From positions 3,864,263 to 3,928,262 of the forward strand of contig JAUCEF010000004.1 in the NCBI GenBank assembly GCA_033558025.1: DNA of 64,000 bases, written 5' to 3'. Under the pieces are notes generated by a model. It saw nothing but the letters and a program-made list of their open reading frames with translations, had not been told where the DNA came from and made no database searches. This document shows positions 43,917-55,250 of the stretch, piece after piece (position 1 is the stretch's first letter; the number at the start of each line of letters is the position of its first letter). The stretch comes from Phytophthora sp. 'mugwort' (lineage: Eukaryota; Oomycota; Peronosporomycetes; Peronosporales; Peronosporaceae). The position numbers were made by a program, and so were the translations under genes.

Positions 43917-45218
43917 TCAGCAAAGCTTGCAGCCAATTGAGGCTTCTTCTTCGTCAAGTGTTTTCTGGAAATGACACATGGGTTAGGCTCGAGCGGGAAC
44001 AAAGAGATCATTTTTCGTACCTTCGGGGCCAGTAGAACGCCTTGGGTCGGATATTCATGCTTGCGGGTTGAAATGCAGAGGCCACACAGCGGTGTGGAGG
44101 GTGGAGAGGGTGTCAACTCACGCAATGAAATGAGCTTGTCGATCTCACTAAAGATCTCGTCCTCAGTTTCTGCATACGAAACAAGGTGTTAAGTCGGAAA
44201 CAGGTTACGAGCTTGGCTACACAGCATACCTGTGCACGGGGCATCGCTAACAACTTGCAACGGTTTGCCGTCTCGGAGGCGCTGTAAACCCTGTTAGTAT
44301 ATATACAAAGAAGTTGAAGCTGTCTTCGTCAGCTTTTTGACAGACGTTGAAGTGCGTACTATCTAGACAGCACATACATCAACCCAGTACACTGCTGCCC
44401 TATGCGTCACCGCGCGTAATGTGATCGTCGTGCCATTGATACCAAGTCGCAACAACCTGGTATCCTCGCGGTCTTTTTCAGAAACAGGCGAAACCGTGAG
44501 CAACTAAAGGTTCAGTGTAGCAATACAGTAAGTGCTCAAGTACTCACCCTTTGCCCCGTCATAGTCGAGAGCAACTTCCGAGGCGCAGCGAATATCTGTG
44601 GACATGACCAAGACTTGGTGCGTGGACTGCCACGTTTTAAATACAACATAAAGTGTTAGTAAGTATCAGCAGCAGCAGAAGATATAGTATCATACGTACA
44701 TGAACTCGGTAAAGCACAAGTTGGTGGCCAATAGTCTGGAACAGGAACGGCCGCCACGTCCCATTGAGTTTCCTGTACTCCAGAAACCCCGACAGTCCCT
44801 GCGTTTCGTCTTGCACGACCTTGCTGTTCCGCTTTGAAAATGTGTAGTACGCGGCCAGGTCCACGGACTTGACAGGTGACACAAACTCGGCTCTTCGAAG
44901 AAGTCGTTCCTCGTCCCTCGCAGGGTCGCAGCCGTCGACGGAGCTACCGACGAGTGTGAAGGAGCTAGAATTGCTGACTGGTGCGGCCCCTGCATTGACG
45001 GAGCTCATGCTCTCGCTGCTGGCGGCGCTGCGAGAGCTCAGTCGCCATGAGTCGCGGCGGGTCGGGCGTGTGGGCTGTGGCGTCGGCATTGATGTGGACG
45101 ACTGATGCGTCTCTTGCATTAAGTCACGCGAGGTCAACGGAATGAGAAGTGAAGCTGAGCATATGCCGCTGCTACGACGGACGATAATAGCAGCCAGTAG
45201 GCGTGGGCATCCGGTCAC
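43917..45218 (-). CDS. PH-domain protein, six exons
   Basis: Exons from 5' to 3' on the minus strand: 45218-44700, 44626-44548, 44472-44378, 44281-44230, 44169-44021, 43964-43917, with introns of 56-96 bases that all keep frame. The product is about 313 residues. A Ser/Thr/Pro/Arg-rich N-terminus is followed by a PH domain at about 137-250, built from four exons: 'GFLEYRKLNGTWRPFLFQT', 'HQLVLYR', 'STHQVLVMSTDI', 'TRLLRLGINGTTITLRA' and the closing helix 'AAVYWVDRLRDGKPL'. The tail has 'ETEDEIFSEIDKLISLREL' and ends 'EEEASIGCKLC', where a C-terminal Cys could be a lipid site. PH domains usually bind phosphoinositides or proteins at membranes. The true start may be the first Met (used here) or the later one at 'MQETHQ'. 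Head to head with the MICU-type gene. Confidence 0.78.
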
Positions 45219-45389
45219 CTGGTAAGTCCAGCGCCAACAATCAGTCCACCCCCATCCGAGAGCTTCTAACGACTTTGAACAGCCGCGAATTGCCGAGGCG
45301 AAACCCCGTTACCGGTATAAAAAGCGAGACCTGGGGACCAAAATCCTACGATCTGAGACCGCCAGGATCAGATTGAAAGAAGCACGAGG
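45219..45389. promoter_or_regulatory. short bidirectional promoter region
   Basis: Only 171 bases separate the start codons of the PH gene (-) and the MICU-type gene (+), so both promoters must lie here or overlap the leaders. TATAAAAAG at 45316-45324 is a possible TATA-like element for the + gene, about 70 bases before its ATG. Confidence 0.6.
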
Positions 45390-47219
45390 ATGGTGCAAAG
45401 TGTCGGGCAGGCGGCAGCGCGGTATGCTGGTCGTTGCGTAAGCCTGTTTGCGCAGGCCCAGCCGATCACCAGTCGTGCGGCGGGCTTCGCCGCGTTGGAG
45501 CGACTCGAAACACGACTGTACAGTCACCAACCGAGCGCCGTGTCGACGCTCGGGGTCACGATGATGGCTCTCGCACTGGTGGCCGCGGTGGCCGACAGAG
45601 ACGCTGAGACGCACGCAGAAGCCACACAACTGATTGGGGGGAGCCTCGGGGCGGCGGTTGAGGGCGAGGAGATGAGCGCGAGACTCAGGGGAGGCCGCCG
45701 CCTGCTGCTTAAGCAGCGCAGCAAGCACCAGGCCAAAATGCAGGAGGTGGACCAGTTGAAGACACATTTGGACGAGTACAAGCAGCGTCGAAAGGTCATC
45801 GACTCGCTACGTACGAGGTTTGACATGTACGCGAGCAAGAGTGTGGAAAAGGGCGACGGCCGACACGTCAAGGCCATGACCTTCACAGACTTCCTCCACT
45901 CGTTTGTGCTTCCGCAGTTCCACCTACACTCGCCTGTAAGATGCACTCTTAAATTGGTTGAACATATTGAAATAGTGGCTGATATTTTTTGTGGCAGCGG
46001 CCGGATCTGACGTATTCGTGTGACTTTGTGGGGGACGTTAACGGACTCATCACGTACGAGGAATGCTATTTGCTCGTTCATCTGCTGCAGAGTGAGTTCT
46101 TGCTTGTTACGCAGTACGGAAGCTTAGGTGAGCTGACTGCTGTTTGTCTACTCTTTATGCAGTTCCGAAGGAGCATTTCGACGTCGCTTTCTGCATGTTC
46201 GATTTGGATGGCGACGGATCGGTGGACAAGGCGGAGTTCTGTGCCGTAATTGAAAATCTGCTACGATCCATCACCATTCGCGATGGTGGAGAGAAATTGG
46301 AAATTTCTGCCGAGGAAACTTTGCCGCGGCTGACCAAGTTCCTGTTTGGGCGCTTCGGAAAGACTATTACAGCCAAGGATCTTGGAGCGGCGCTGGATGT
46401 ACTGCGCAAGCAAATTTTGAAGGCTGAGTTTGACTTGTATGCCACGGTAAACCCGCTGACCAAGCAGCAAACCATGTCAGTACATGACTTCGCGCTCACA
46501 CTGATCTCATGCTTTGATCCGGATAAGTTACCACCTTACCTTGATCGCGTTCAGCCACTAACTGCTAGCGATGTACGTCGTGGCGAGTCTGTCGAGGTTT
46601 GATTGTCTGATCTGGTGGTCTAATTTTTCTTTCATGCGTTTAACGATGCTACTAGGGGGAGGTGACGTGGGAAGAGTTTTCCGTTTTCTACTTCAACGTG
46701 CAGAGTAACTTGCCCGACATCAAACTTGCATTTGACTTTGCTGGAGCCAATGAAATCACTGAAGGTAAGACGATAAAGAAGAATATCGGAAAGGATCATG
46801 CTACTCAATAACGTCAACCAGCTCACGCAATAGAACTAATGTTTGTAGCCGACTTTATCCGAGCGGCACACGTAGTGAGCAGTGTGGAGCTGTCGTCCCC
46901 AGTCGTGCAGCTTGCCTTCCGCATTTTCGACGAAAACGGTAGGTTTGTACGATCCTCTCTCATAGCAGCGAATGCTGAAAACTAACGTTACCGTTTGTTT
47001 ATAGACAACGGAACCCTGGATAAGTCAGAACTTTTCAGAGTACTGGAGATGCGAAACACGGTGCAGCTTAAGCAGGTGCGTGCTAACACAACAGTGCGTC
47101 AAGACAAGGGTATCGGCAGTTAATCCACTAACTTTGCTCGCGTGGGCTGATAGGAATCCAATGCTGGATCGCGGCTCGAAAAGTTGTGGCACTGTGTTAA
47201 AGAAGGTGGCAATAACTAA
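45390..47219 (+). CDS. MICU: MICU-type mitochondrial calcium-uptake regulator
   Basis: MICU proteins sit in the mitochondrial intermembrane space and gate the calcium uniporter. Seven exons: 45390-45935, 45998-46091, 46163-46572, 46656-46764, 46849-46938, 47005-47075, 47154-47219. All introns are GT...AG, 62-84 bases, and keep frame; the product is 461 residues (human MICU1 about 476). An Arg-rich, acid-poor N-terminus fits a targeting presequence, followed by a hydrophobic stretch near 50-68 and a basic coiled-coil helix. Then 'RFDMYASKSVEKGDGRHVKA' leads into the MICU core; the second exon holds a degenerate EF-hand ('CDFVGDVNGLITYEE'). Canonical loops are DLDGDGSVDKAE (about 227-238) and DENDNGTLDKSE (about 414-425), widely spaced as in MICU1. 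The last exon ends 'GSRLEKLWHCVKEGG'. MICU1, 2 and 3 types cannot be told apart here. No lesions. Confidence 0.87.
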
Positions 47220-50200
47220 TGGTTCTGTCATAGGTCGAGAATAGCTTCACCATAACGTAAATGTATCGTTTCAGTTATGGTGACAAACTACGTACCTGAG
47301 ATTGAATTAAACAAGGTTGCCAGCAATTATTACACACAGTTATTTGGTGGACTGTATTACTGTAGCAATTGGAACATGGAGAAAAATTGAGCACAAAATA
47401 CATTTCTTTTGTGTCAGCTTCGGGTTTAAGGAAATACTAGCTCCGATATTATAGTACTAACGGATTTTTACGAATAGAAGACCCCTTACTATTATAAGCC
47501 CTCCAGGCAGTTATCGAGAAGGTTCTAGGATAAACTAGTATGGCAGCATCCTCACGGCGTATTCGCCCCGGTTGCTAAGGGGGGTGTTGCTAATAGAAGT
47601 ATTCTATATTGTAGTTTTCGGCACCGCCCCCTCCCAACGCATATTGAACGACCTTTCGAATTTTCCTATCATATATTCTCTCAATCATGCGTTTGGAGAC
47701 TGCGCAAAGACGCGGGCCAACTCCGGCCAAGAGAAAGATGGAAGATTGTACACCGCTCTGCAATGGCTGATACAGTGCGAGGTGGCTGGAGCTGTGACCT
47801 CCCTCCTGTGCTTTCGATTGCGTGCGTCGTATGCGGTGTGTGAGCGCGCTTTGATGCCTTCGTATAGAGAATCCGCCACCATACGCGCCGTGACTGCTTG
47901 GACGTGTCGGACCGCGCCGAGATTCAACCCATTGGCAAAGCTGGCAAGGGGAGGGTGCCACACGAAGGGTAAGGAGCGCGCGAGCAACGTTCAAAGCAGC
48001 AGGGAACTCTGGAATGCCAGTACAGAGGTGGCTGTAGCATGGAGATCTTTCAAGTCTTTCAATGGTGAAAGACATTCGCTTTGTGATAAGCATCGATTTC
48101 GACAGAACACGCTGGTGCGCGCGCGTTACAAGCGAGTCTTTGCAGACAAGAAAGCAAACTACGATCGACGAGCTCGCACTGTTGAAGATACAGCACTGGA
48201 TCTAGTACCTGTCAGCAGGAACACCAGACTCCCAGAGCGTCTGAAGGCGAGAAGAACTCGGTGGTGAGCAAGAAGGAAAACGCGAAGAGAAAAAGAATTC
48301 CAAGATCATCTGACGAAGTTGGCTTGGCTTCACCCAAACCCCGTCCGAGACCATCTCGCGAGAAAGAACTGTCCATGCATCTCGAGGATCAGGACAATAC
48401 CGAGGAAGGGTTTTCCGTCGACAGCTACACTCTAGCAGCTTCCACCAGTGACCGAGTCCTGCAGAGAATCCAGGGAAACCCACCACAAGCGGAGCAGTAC
48501 TGCAACAAACATGTGACCTTCCTGACACACAACCATTGCCGGAGCTCATCCAATGGCAGCATTCAACCACGTCATGTAATTCTGGTACTCATGCATCCGT
48601 GGGCGCTGACGGGTGTACTAGCGTATCGGTGCGAGAACAACTCGATATCCTTGGGATGACGTTGTTAGATAGCGCACCCCAAACATACTACATGTTTGTA
48701 CCCACACCGCTTACGCTACGACCATCGCGTCGGCTCGAAGCGATTCCTCGGATAGAAGCTCCGTTAGTTGCCGTGCCTACGTTACCTACAATTGTCGTGC
48801 GGGGCTACGAAGATCAACCTTGCTGGTTTCGTCATGATGTTACCAGAAGTCCGAGACCTTGGAGAAGTAGTTGACGGCTTCTTCTTCCTTCAGCTTCAGA
48901 TCATCTTGGCGAATGGCATCCAGCGAGTCTATCGATGCGTGTTGTTGGTGTTGTAGAGAGCGATTAGCGACGACGAGGTGAAGGCCACTTGTTTAAGTGC
49001 AAATTACAAAGTGAATGATCTGAAATACGGGGCGCGGAAGCATATCCAGCAGTCGCGCTGAAGCAGCATCCTGTGTGTACCTTCATTTTCTTGCTGAAAG
49101 CCAACCTAAAAATATTATATTATTAATCTACGAGCATTGTGCTCGTTGCTTTTTACAACCGGCTAAAGCATTCTACCCGAACTTTTACCATTCAAATCTT
49201 GGTTGTACCGTTTTGTCAAGTCATCGTTTTGGTTTTCAAACCATACAGAAAGCCCCCACTATGTTTTATTCAGAACTTGCACAAGATTTTTTAATTTGTC
49301 TACGCAGTCGCTCACCACTGCCCATCGCCAGTTATGGAAGCGCATCCTAACCGATACGTCGGCGAAATTCTTCACAAAGACGCGGATCTAGATCGAGTTC
49401 TAGTGAGTGGCTGCAGTAAAGTTTTGACGCAACAGGCTGCACGATGGGATAGCCATTGACTAGTACACAACAACGCTTGTTTTTTTTAGACATTATTCCG
49501 CTCCTTTCGCTGCTGCAGCATCGAAGCGCTATTCTGCTGCATATAGTACTGCTAGGAATCTATTCACCCCAAACGCTACGCTTATCGAGAGTCGCTCCTC
49601 GCTCGGTCACTGCTCTTGATCGCCCCAACCCCCTCACCGCGCATAGCACCTCTACTTCGCGAAGTAGAAGCTGGGTGAATTTGCCGATCAAACGCTTTAA
49701 AATTTACAAAGCGGCCCACGCTGACGCGCGAAGCGTAAGCGGATCAACAGGGCACGTAAGTTCGCGGAACGCGTTGCCTCACGATGGGTTCGTGGATGAT
49801 TCCCGTATCTACTAATCCTACACTTCGACTCGGCCAGCCCGCGACTCCGGCTAAGACGCATCTCGGATACCATGCCATAAACATCGCCCATCTGCCAATT
49901 TTGGCATTAGTAAACGCGGCACGATTCCCTAAATATATCTCGATTGTATGTTTCGAGAATCAATTTTACTACACATAGAGCTGCTAACCTAGATATCGGA
50001 AAGGCAGTGTACGAGGAGAGCTGCTCCTCGCCTGCGCACAGCGCTAAGCCACCGCACCAACGTACCATCCCCTGCCAAACGGTAACGGGTCATTTGTAGG
50101 ATCATGCCTGCCACGCAACCCATCTTCGTTGAAGATCTACGAATCGAACTACTGTGTTTTGTATGTGATTTCATCAAATGATTAAGCATCACTTGCACCG

Positions 50201-50325
50201 TATGCGTCTGTTACCTATTATGTCGTCAGCATCATTCTCGTTCTACGAGCCCCCACGGCACCGTCCTCGCGTCAAGCTGTACCTTCAACTACGCCGTACT
50301 CGCATCAAGCCATGCCCTTGAACAG
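47220..50325. other. mostly anonymous sequence
   Basis: A + frame at 47572-48267 contains 'ARYKRVFADKKANYDRRARTV' (split here as ARYKRVFADKKANY and DRRARTV), loosely like the tail of a Ty3/gypsy integrase, followed by a basic Pro/Arg-rich stretch to 48660. This may be a retroelement remnant, but no catalytic domain is near. From 48960 on nothing is recognised. Confidence 0.35.
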
Positions 50326-50470
50326 CGCCGTCCTTGAACCAACCGCACCCTTGAACAACGGTGTCCTCACGCCGTCCTTGAGCCAGCCGTACCCTTGAAC
50401 AATGGCGTCCCCACGCCGTCCTTGAGCCAGCCGTGCCCTTGAAAAACGGCGTCCTCGCGCCGTCCTCGCA
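50326..50470 (+). repeat. 44-base minisatellite, just over three copies
   Basis: Copies begin with CGCCGTCCTTGA at 50326, 50370 and 50414, and a partial copy at 50458; each continues with ACCCTTGAAC/GCCCTTGAAA and GGCGTCC. More diverged pieces (CCTTGAAC, GCCCTTGA) extend on both sides to about 50285 and 50570. Confidence 0.9.
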
Positions 50471-51315
50471 CACATGCGGTGCTGCGTTGCGCGCTTGTCG
50501 TGCCCCGACGACACCGTGCTCACACCAAGGCGTGCCCTTGACTGCGACGTTCTCACGCTTTGCAGCACCTTGAACATCGCTGCCATCCACCGCATTCGGT
50601 GCTGCCATTGCGCACTAGTGAACCTCCAGCTGTGCTGTTCCCGCGCGCCTTGCCGTTCCCACCACCACCACCACTGTCTGGTGAAGTGCAAATGACCCTA
50701 CACGCTTTCACGCTGGCTCGTTCCTTACATAAACCCGGCACCTTGTCGAATGGCTGCTTCAGCGTGCTCAACCACTGATCACATAATTCAATTCATGATA
50801 TCAGTACATTTCGCGTTCTTAGTGCAGACTTTTTACGAGAGCGGCAACCTCTCAGATACTATTTACGAGCGCCCCTTCGCTGCATGCTGCTTTGATTTAC
50901 CTACCTTATGCTACTAAATCAGGATCGCGCAGACGATTTAAAAGGGTTCGGCATTGGAGGGCTGTAAATCTTCGATTCGAATTCGTCGCATAAAACGTGA
51001 CATTTTAAGCAATCATTGGGTTGCTGATACAGAAGCGACTCTACGGGGTTCCGTGAAAGGTTGACCTCAGCTTAGTGGCGGTTAATTCCTTCGCAATGGG
51101 TGATTTTCGCGATGTTCTATACTAAGGCCTTAGCATCTCTTTTTTAATGTTCCTATATAGAGGCAGATTTCGATCGAAAATGACCGCGAGCATGCCATGA
51201 TAGTTCATGAACCCTAACCTACTTCCCAAAGCCTATACAAGGGTTCTGTAAAAAAGAAGGGTTGAATGCATCTTGTAAGAAAGAGTAAAAATAGTTCACG
51301 TTTTTTATATTAGGA
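50471..51315. other. no gene seen
   Basis: Short frames only. The first 100 bases are a fading edge of the minisatellite. Confidence 0.5.
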
Positions 51316-51327
51316 GGGGGGGGGGGG
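51316..51327 (+). repeat. poly(G) run, 12 bases
   Basis: A G homopolymer that ends four bases before the pogo-like element's left border. Confidence 0.95.
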
Positions 51328-51330
51328 CAA

Positions 51331-52755
51331 AGACCGCTACAATTAGAAGACCGCAACCAGCGCATTCTAGAACAAGCTGTAACTTCCGATTCACTGTTCA
51401 GTGTTCAAAATACGAACCATGCGCCAAGCAGTTGACATCGGAAAGAAGCAAGAGGCTATTAAGTGGATCGCCGAGCAGGGAGGAGGCGTCGCCAGTCGGC
51501 GTCGCAGCACTTGCGCAAGCTGGGATGAGACGTCGACGCGATCACATTCCGCAAGTGGTGGCGGAACAAGGACGAGATCATGGACGCAAAACCGCGCCAG
51601 GAGCTCGTGAATAATGGTTCGAAACCACTGTTTGGAGCTCTCAAAGACCACCTTCTCGACGCCATCATTGACCGCCGAATCACAACGAAAAACTTGACTC
51701 GAGAATGGATTGGGCTTGCTGACCGAGAGCTATATAGCTCGCTAGATGAAGGGGGATCGCGATTTGTGGCGTCGGATGTAGGGATCTCCAAGTTCATAAC
51801 GGAATGATCTTTCACTGCGTAAGAGAACAAATCTTACGATTCTTTCGGACGAAGTGCTTGTGGTCGCGCCGTGTGCTACATGCAGTTCCTCTGAAGCCAC
51901 TTGCTCAGTTTCGACCTTGACCACGCTATTCTTATGGATGAAACCGCCGTGTATTTTGAGGACCCACGAGACTCAACGGTTAATGTGACTGCCATGTTGG
52001 TCTACGCTCTACCGGTTTCGCGTCAATGCGCGTTACCGCCGTGCTGGCCGCGATTGTTGCCGGCCGTAAGCTTCCTCCGCTGGTGATCTGGAAGTATAAA
52101 AACGGTAGCCGTGCGATCTCTACAGTGAGATCTGTATGGGTGGCTCACCAGCCAGTAGCATGGGCTGACGCGGAACAGCTGGCGGGTTGGGTCAATCGCG
52201 TGTTTCTCCAAGTGCTGGACACTCCAGGCAAAGCGCTCGTCTGGGATTCGATGCGAGGGCACGTGTCAAAGAAGATCAAATCCAAGTGCGACCAACGGGA
52301 TGTCTCGATGAGCGTCGTGCTTGAGAGTTTGACGCCGTACGTCCAGGCAGGTGCTATCCGCATTTATAACGTCCTTATAGACAATCTTTCTGGCCTGATT
52401 AATGCGTGGAAGATAACTACGATGATGTGACATACACAGCTCGTGGGAAACTGCCACCACCATCAGTAGAAACCGTTTGCGCCTGGTGCGAGCGGCTTGG
52501 CGAGAAACCCCCACGTCGGTGGTGCTAAACTCGATCGAAGCCGCTGGGTTTCACAGGAACCCATCGCAATGATTCATGACGTTCACGGGTGGCAATTTCA
52601 GCAGCAGTGGGGTAGCGACGACGGCGGAGCAGCTGAGGACTCATTCAATCTCGACGAGCTCGACGAAGCGCTCGATGACGTTGATGTGGTTGAGCAGTAG
52701 AGACCTCTACAATTAATAGACCCCCTTTCGAAACTGATAAATTGTAGGAGACTAC
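51331..52755 (+). mobile_element. pogo/Tigger-like (DDE_1) DNA transposon, frameshifted
   Basis: The coding remnant runs 51420-52700. The head is a helix-turn-helix region ('KKQEAIKWIAEQGGGVASR'), then 'VNNGSKPLFGALKDHLLDA' and 'RITTKNLTREWIGLADREL' (51580-51807). Next are 'ILMDETAVYFEDPRDSTVNV' (51932 on) with the first catalytic Asp, 'MRVTAVLAAIVAGRKLPPLV' (52026 on), 'ALVWDSMRGHVSKKIKSKC' (second Asp) and 'YVQAGAIRIYN'. Frame breaks occur at about 51500, 51800, 52000 and 52430. Candidate ends: AGACCGCTACAATTAGAAGA (51331) on the left and the inverse of ATTGTAGGAGACT (52741) on the right. A second direct copy, AGACCTCTACAATTAATAGA, is at 52701. The exact ends are uncertain. Confidence 0.75.
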
Positions 52756-53554
52756 TAATAAATACAATAACGATCACTATTCGTAAAAATCCGTTACGTA
52801 TTGTGCGCTCTACACATATCCCGACCAAGTCGGATTTTGTTTTTATCAAAGCAAGTGAACAAACATTTTTTGTTCAAAATCGGTCGAGTAGAAAACATCT
52901 TTGCCCACACAGTAAAAAATTAGTTAATCGAGCTCTCAAACAAGTGAACATGGCTACAACCCTCAACTTGCTAGCTACTTGCCTAGCTCCATGTCTTCGC
53001 CCCTGCCCGCAGCAAAGGACGCCTTGAGGCAATGGAGCTCCATGCGCCACACAATCCGACGTGTAATTGCCGGCTTAGCGATCTCAACAGCCTCTCCCAT
53101 GAGAGCTCGGCGGTGCGCGCAGAATGTCTCGTACTCTCCCCTCACTAGGAACTCCTCTTGGCGCCCAGCCATGAAGCGGCGCATCTTCGCCTTCAGCATG
53201 TTCCAGCACCCCTCGACCGGGTTAATCATGGGGTGTAGGGAGCGAGCTGCAGCACGACCAGCTTGTTCGCGTTCACGATGCCGTCCACCACGAGCATCTC
53301 CCTTGTTAGTGTCTCCAACGCACTTGAGCTGGCGCATTGTCGGTCACGATGGCAATCTTGTTCGTCGGCGCCAGCTCACAGTACTCCTCCGTCCTTAGCG
53401 CAGCTGTAAAGAGGTCGGCGACGAAGCGGGTATTTTCTTGCTTCTTGACGGAGCCGGCGTGTGTACGCATAAGCACAATACCGGTGCCCGAGGACGTCGC
53501 CCAACACGTGCAGGTTGGAGCCCTGCAAAGGGGTGAACGCCACAGTAGCGGGGC

Positions 53555-54770
53555 TCACACTGAGGGTTTTCGGCATAGAGAAATGCCGGAACGCTTCGAG
53601 CATGTTTTAGCTTTTATGTGCCCCTATAGCGGAGATATGTTCACGCCATTTCCCGGTATAGACACCCAGGTTTAAGATTGAATATAAAAAGGGTTTTGGT
53701 GCGTCTCTTCATAGTCATAAACGGTTTTTCAGGGATGGCGGAGGAAGGCAGCGCGAGGAAAGCGGTCGGGGAGAAGAAAGCAGCCACCTGGGGTAAAGCG
53801 TGGGGAGAAGACGAGGTCCACGTGCTTATCTCTGCGTGGAAAGCAGCAACCTTGCGGTCTATGCCTGTCGGGTCGACTACAAAATGCTGAATCAAGCTAT
53901 CTACAGCGAATACTTGGGTAGACTTGCTGAAGAAACAGTTCCTGCAGGAACAACACTGTTCCAATACTATCACTACTCATAGATTAGATAGAGGAATATC
54001 TAAGCATGAAGGTGGGGCAAACAACAAAAAATATTGGCACGTAGACGTACACTGGGCTTTGATGTTGATCAAAAGTGGTAGGAACCACAACGTTGGCGCT
54101 AACGGCTGTTCCTGTCGCCCGACCACAGTTAGTGATGATCGCGATGGCGCTGGTACTGGACGCAGCGGTTTTGCAGCGAGACTCCCAGCTGTCCGGTGGC
54201 GCTGACACTTGCATGATGGCCACCATTTGCGGTTCGATTGGTCGCGATACCCATCTGGATAGGACTGCGCTGCTGCTTGCTGGGGGGTCATGAAGCGCGG
54301 AGCGCTTTGGCACGACACGGTGCTAGCTCTGGACCTTGCCACGTCGTTTGTAGCCGTGTTGCTCCTGTAGATCCTCTTACCGGCGGAGCTACCCGGCCGA
54401 GCCTGAACTTCAGGTCCCTGTTTGGCACCCCTGACGCTTCTTGTGGAGCTCGTGCTCACTCCAGCCTTGGCCACTGCCCTGGTAGTCACCATGCTGCTTG
54501 TTAATGATTCTAACGCTGTTGCATGCAGAATAGAGGATGTAATGAGCTTAAGGTGAGAGATGCAGACGTAAACGTGCTCTTACTGCTTTAGCGCCTCTTC
54601 TGGAGTGAACGGTGGAGGCTTTGCCGTTGGAATACCCCCTGCTCGAGACCAAGGGGTATTTACGTTCGTTCTATGCTCGATTTCCGCCATAGTAAAAATC
54701 GGTTATGCCGGAGGCGGGCGTAGTGTGAACACCACGGTTTGGCATTTTATGCCGAAAACCCTCAGTGTGA
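53555..54770. mobile_element. 1216-base transposon with perfect 23-base terminal inverted repeats
   Basis: Left end 53555-53577 and right end 54748-54770 are exact inverses (outer part TCACACTGAGGGTTTTC). It lies between the two halves of the DDE_3 transposase. The next bases are partly similar too (ATGCC, then AAC/AAAC). No clear target duplication was found. CACTG ends are seen in CMC/EnSpm-like elements, but that class call is only a suggestion. Confidence 0.78.
53735..53982 (+). pseudogene. SANT/MADF-like DNA-binding remnant inside the TIR element
   Basis: Starts 'MAEEGSARKAVGEKKAATW', then 'AWGEDEVHVLISAWKAA', the first helices of a Myb/SANT- or MADF-like domain. After a frame change it continues 'YACRVDYKMLNQAIYSEYLG'. 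Such proteins accompany several DNA transposons. About 80 residues in all, broken once. Confidence 0.45.
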
Positions 54771-55250
54771 ACTCCCACACTAGCGCGCTCGCCGACGCGC
54801 GAGTAGCCCTCGTTGCGCGACAGATACATATGAAGTTGGTCTCGTAGTGGAACACGATTATGCCACTACGCGACGAGTTCTACTCCAACTTCTCCACAAA
54901 TTCCTTCCTCTTGTTTTTCCGATTTGCTCATAGCCACCTTCTCGATTCGTAGCTTCTTGAGGCTGTACACCATGCCCTGCAGGTCTAGGTGCACAAACGA
55001 CGTGCTCACGGATACGCCAAGTCGCTGCGCAGTCTGTCGCATGTTTGGCCGCAAGTTTGACGGCAATCCTCATCGAGGTACTGCCTCAGTTTGCCCATCA
55101 CCTTTACGGTCATCATGACGCGCGCGCCCATCACACCACCGTGCGGCGTGGGCTCGCCGTCGGCGTTAGGGATAGCGCGGCGCCGTGCTATAGGTCACGT
55201 CGTTGTGCGTGGCGAGCTCGCGTGTAATGGGGTGTGTTCCTGATGGATGG

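Larger units (their letters stand above)
52975..55250 (-). pseudogene. Tc1/IS630-like (DDE_3) transposase split by another transposon
   Basis: The 5' half (about 55250-54775) includes 'RPNMRQTAQRLGVSVSTSFV', 'LDLQGMVYSLKKLRIEKVAM' and 'YETNFICIC' with a catalytic Glu/Asp-type block, then 'RVGERAS' out of frame. The 3' half (53550-52975) includes 'PLQGSNLHVLGDVLGH', 'MINPVEGCWNMLKAKMRRFM' (the end of the DDE core) and 'ITRRIVWRMELHCLKASFAA'. The two halves are collinear and meet exactly where the 1.2-kb inverted-repeat element 53555-54770 sits. Further stops and frameshifts occur in both halves. Confidence 0.78.

Noticed and set aside
45524..46081. Minus-strand frame of 185 residues
   Set aside because: It overlaps exons 1-2 of the MICU-type gene, which is spliced and conserved.
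50305..50691. Minus-strand frame of 128 residues with repeated 'AQGRR' words
   Set aside because: Made by the 44-base minisatellite, whose period shifts frame at each copy.
53977..54492. Minus-strand frame of 171 residues
   Set aside because: It lies inside the TIR element and overlaps its other frames; no domain and no support beyond an open frame.
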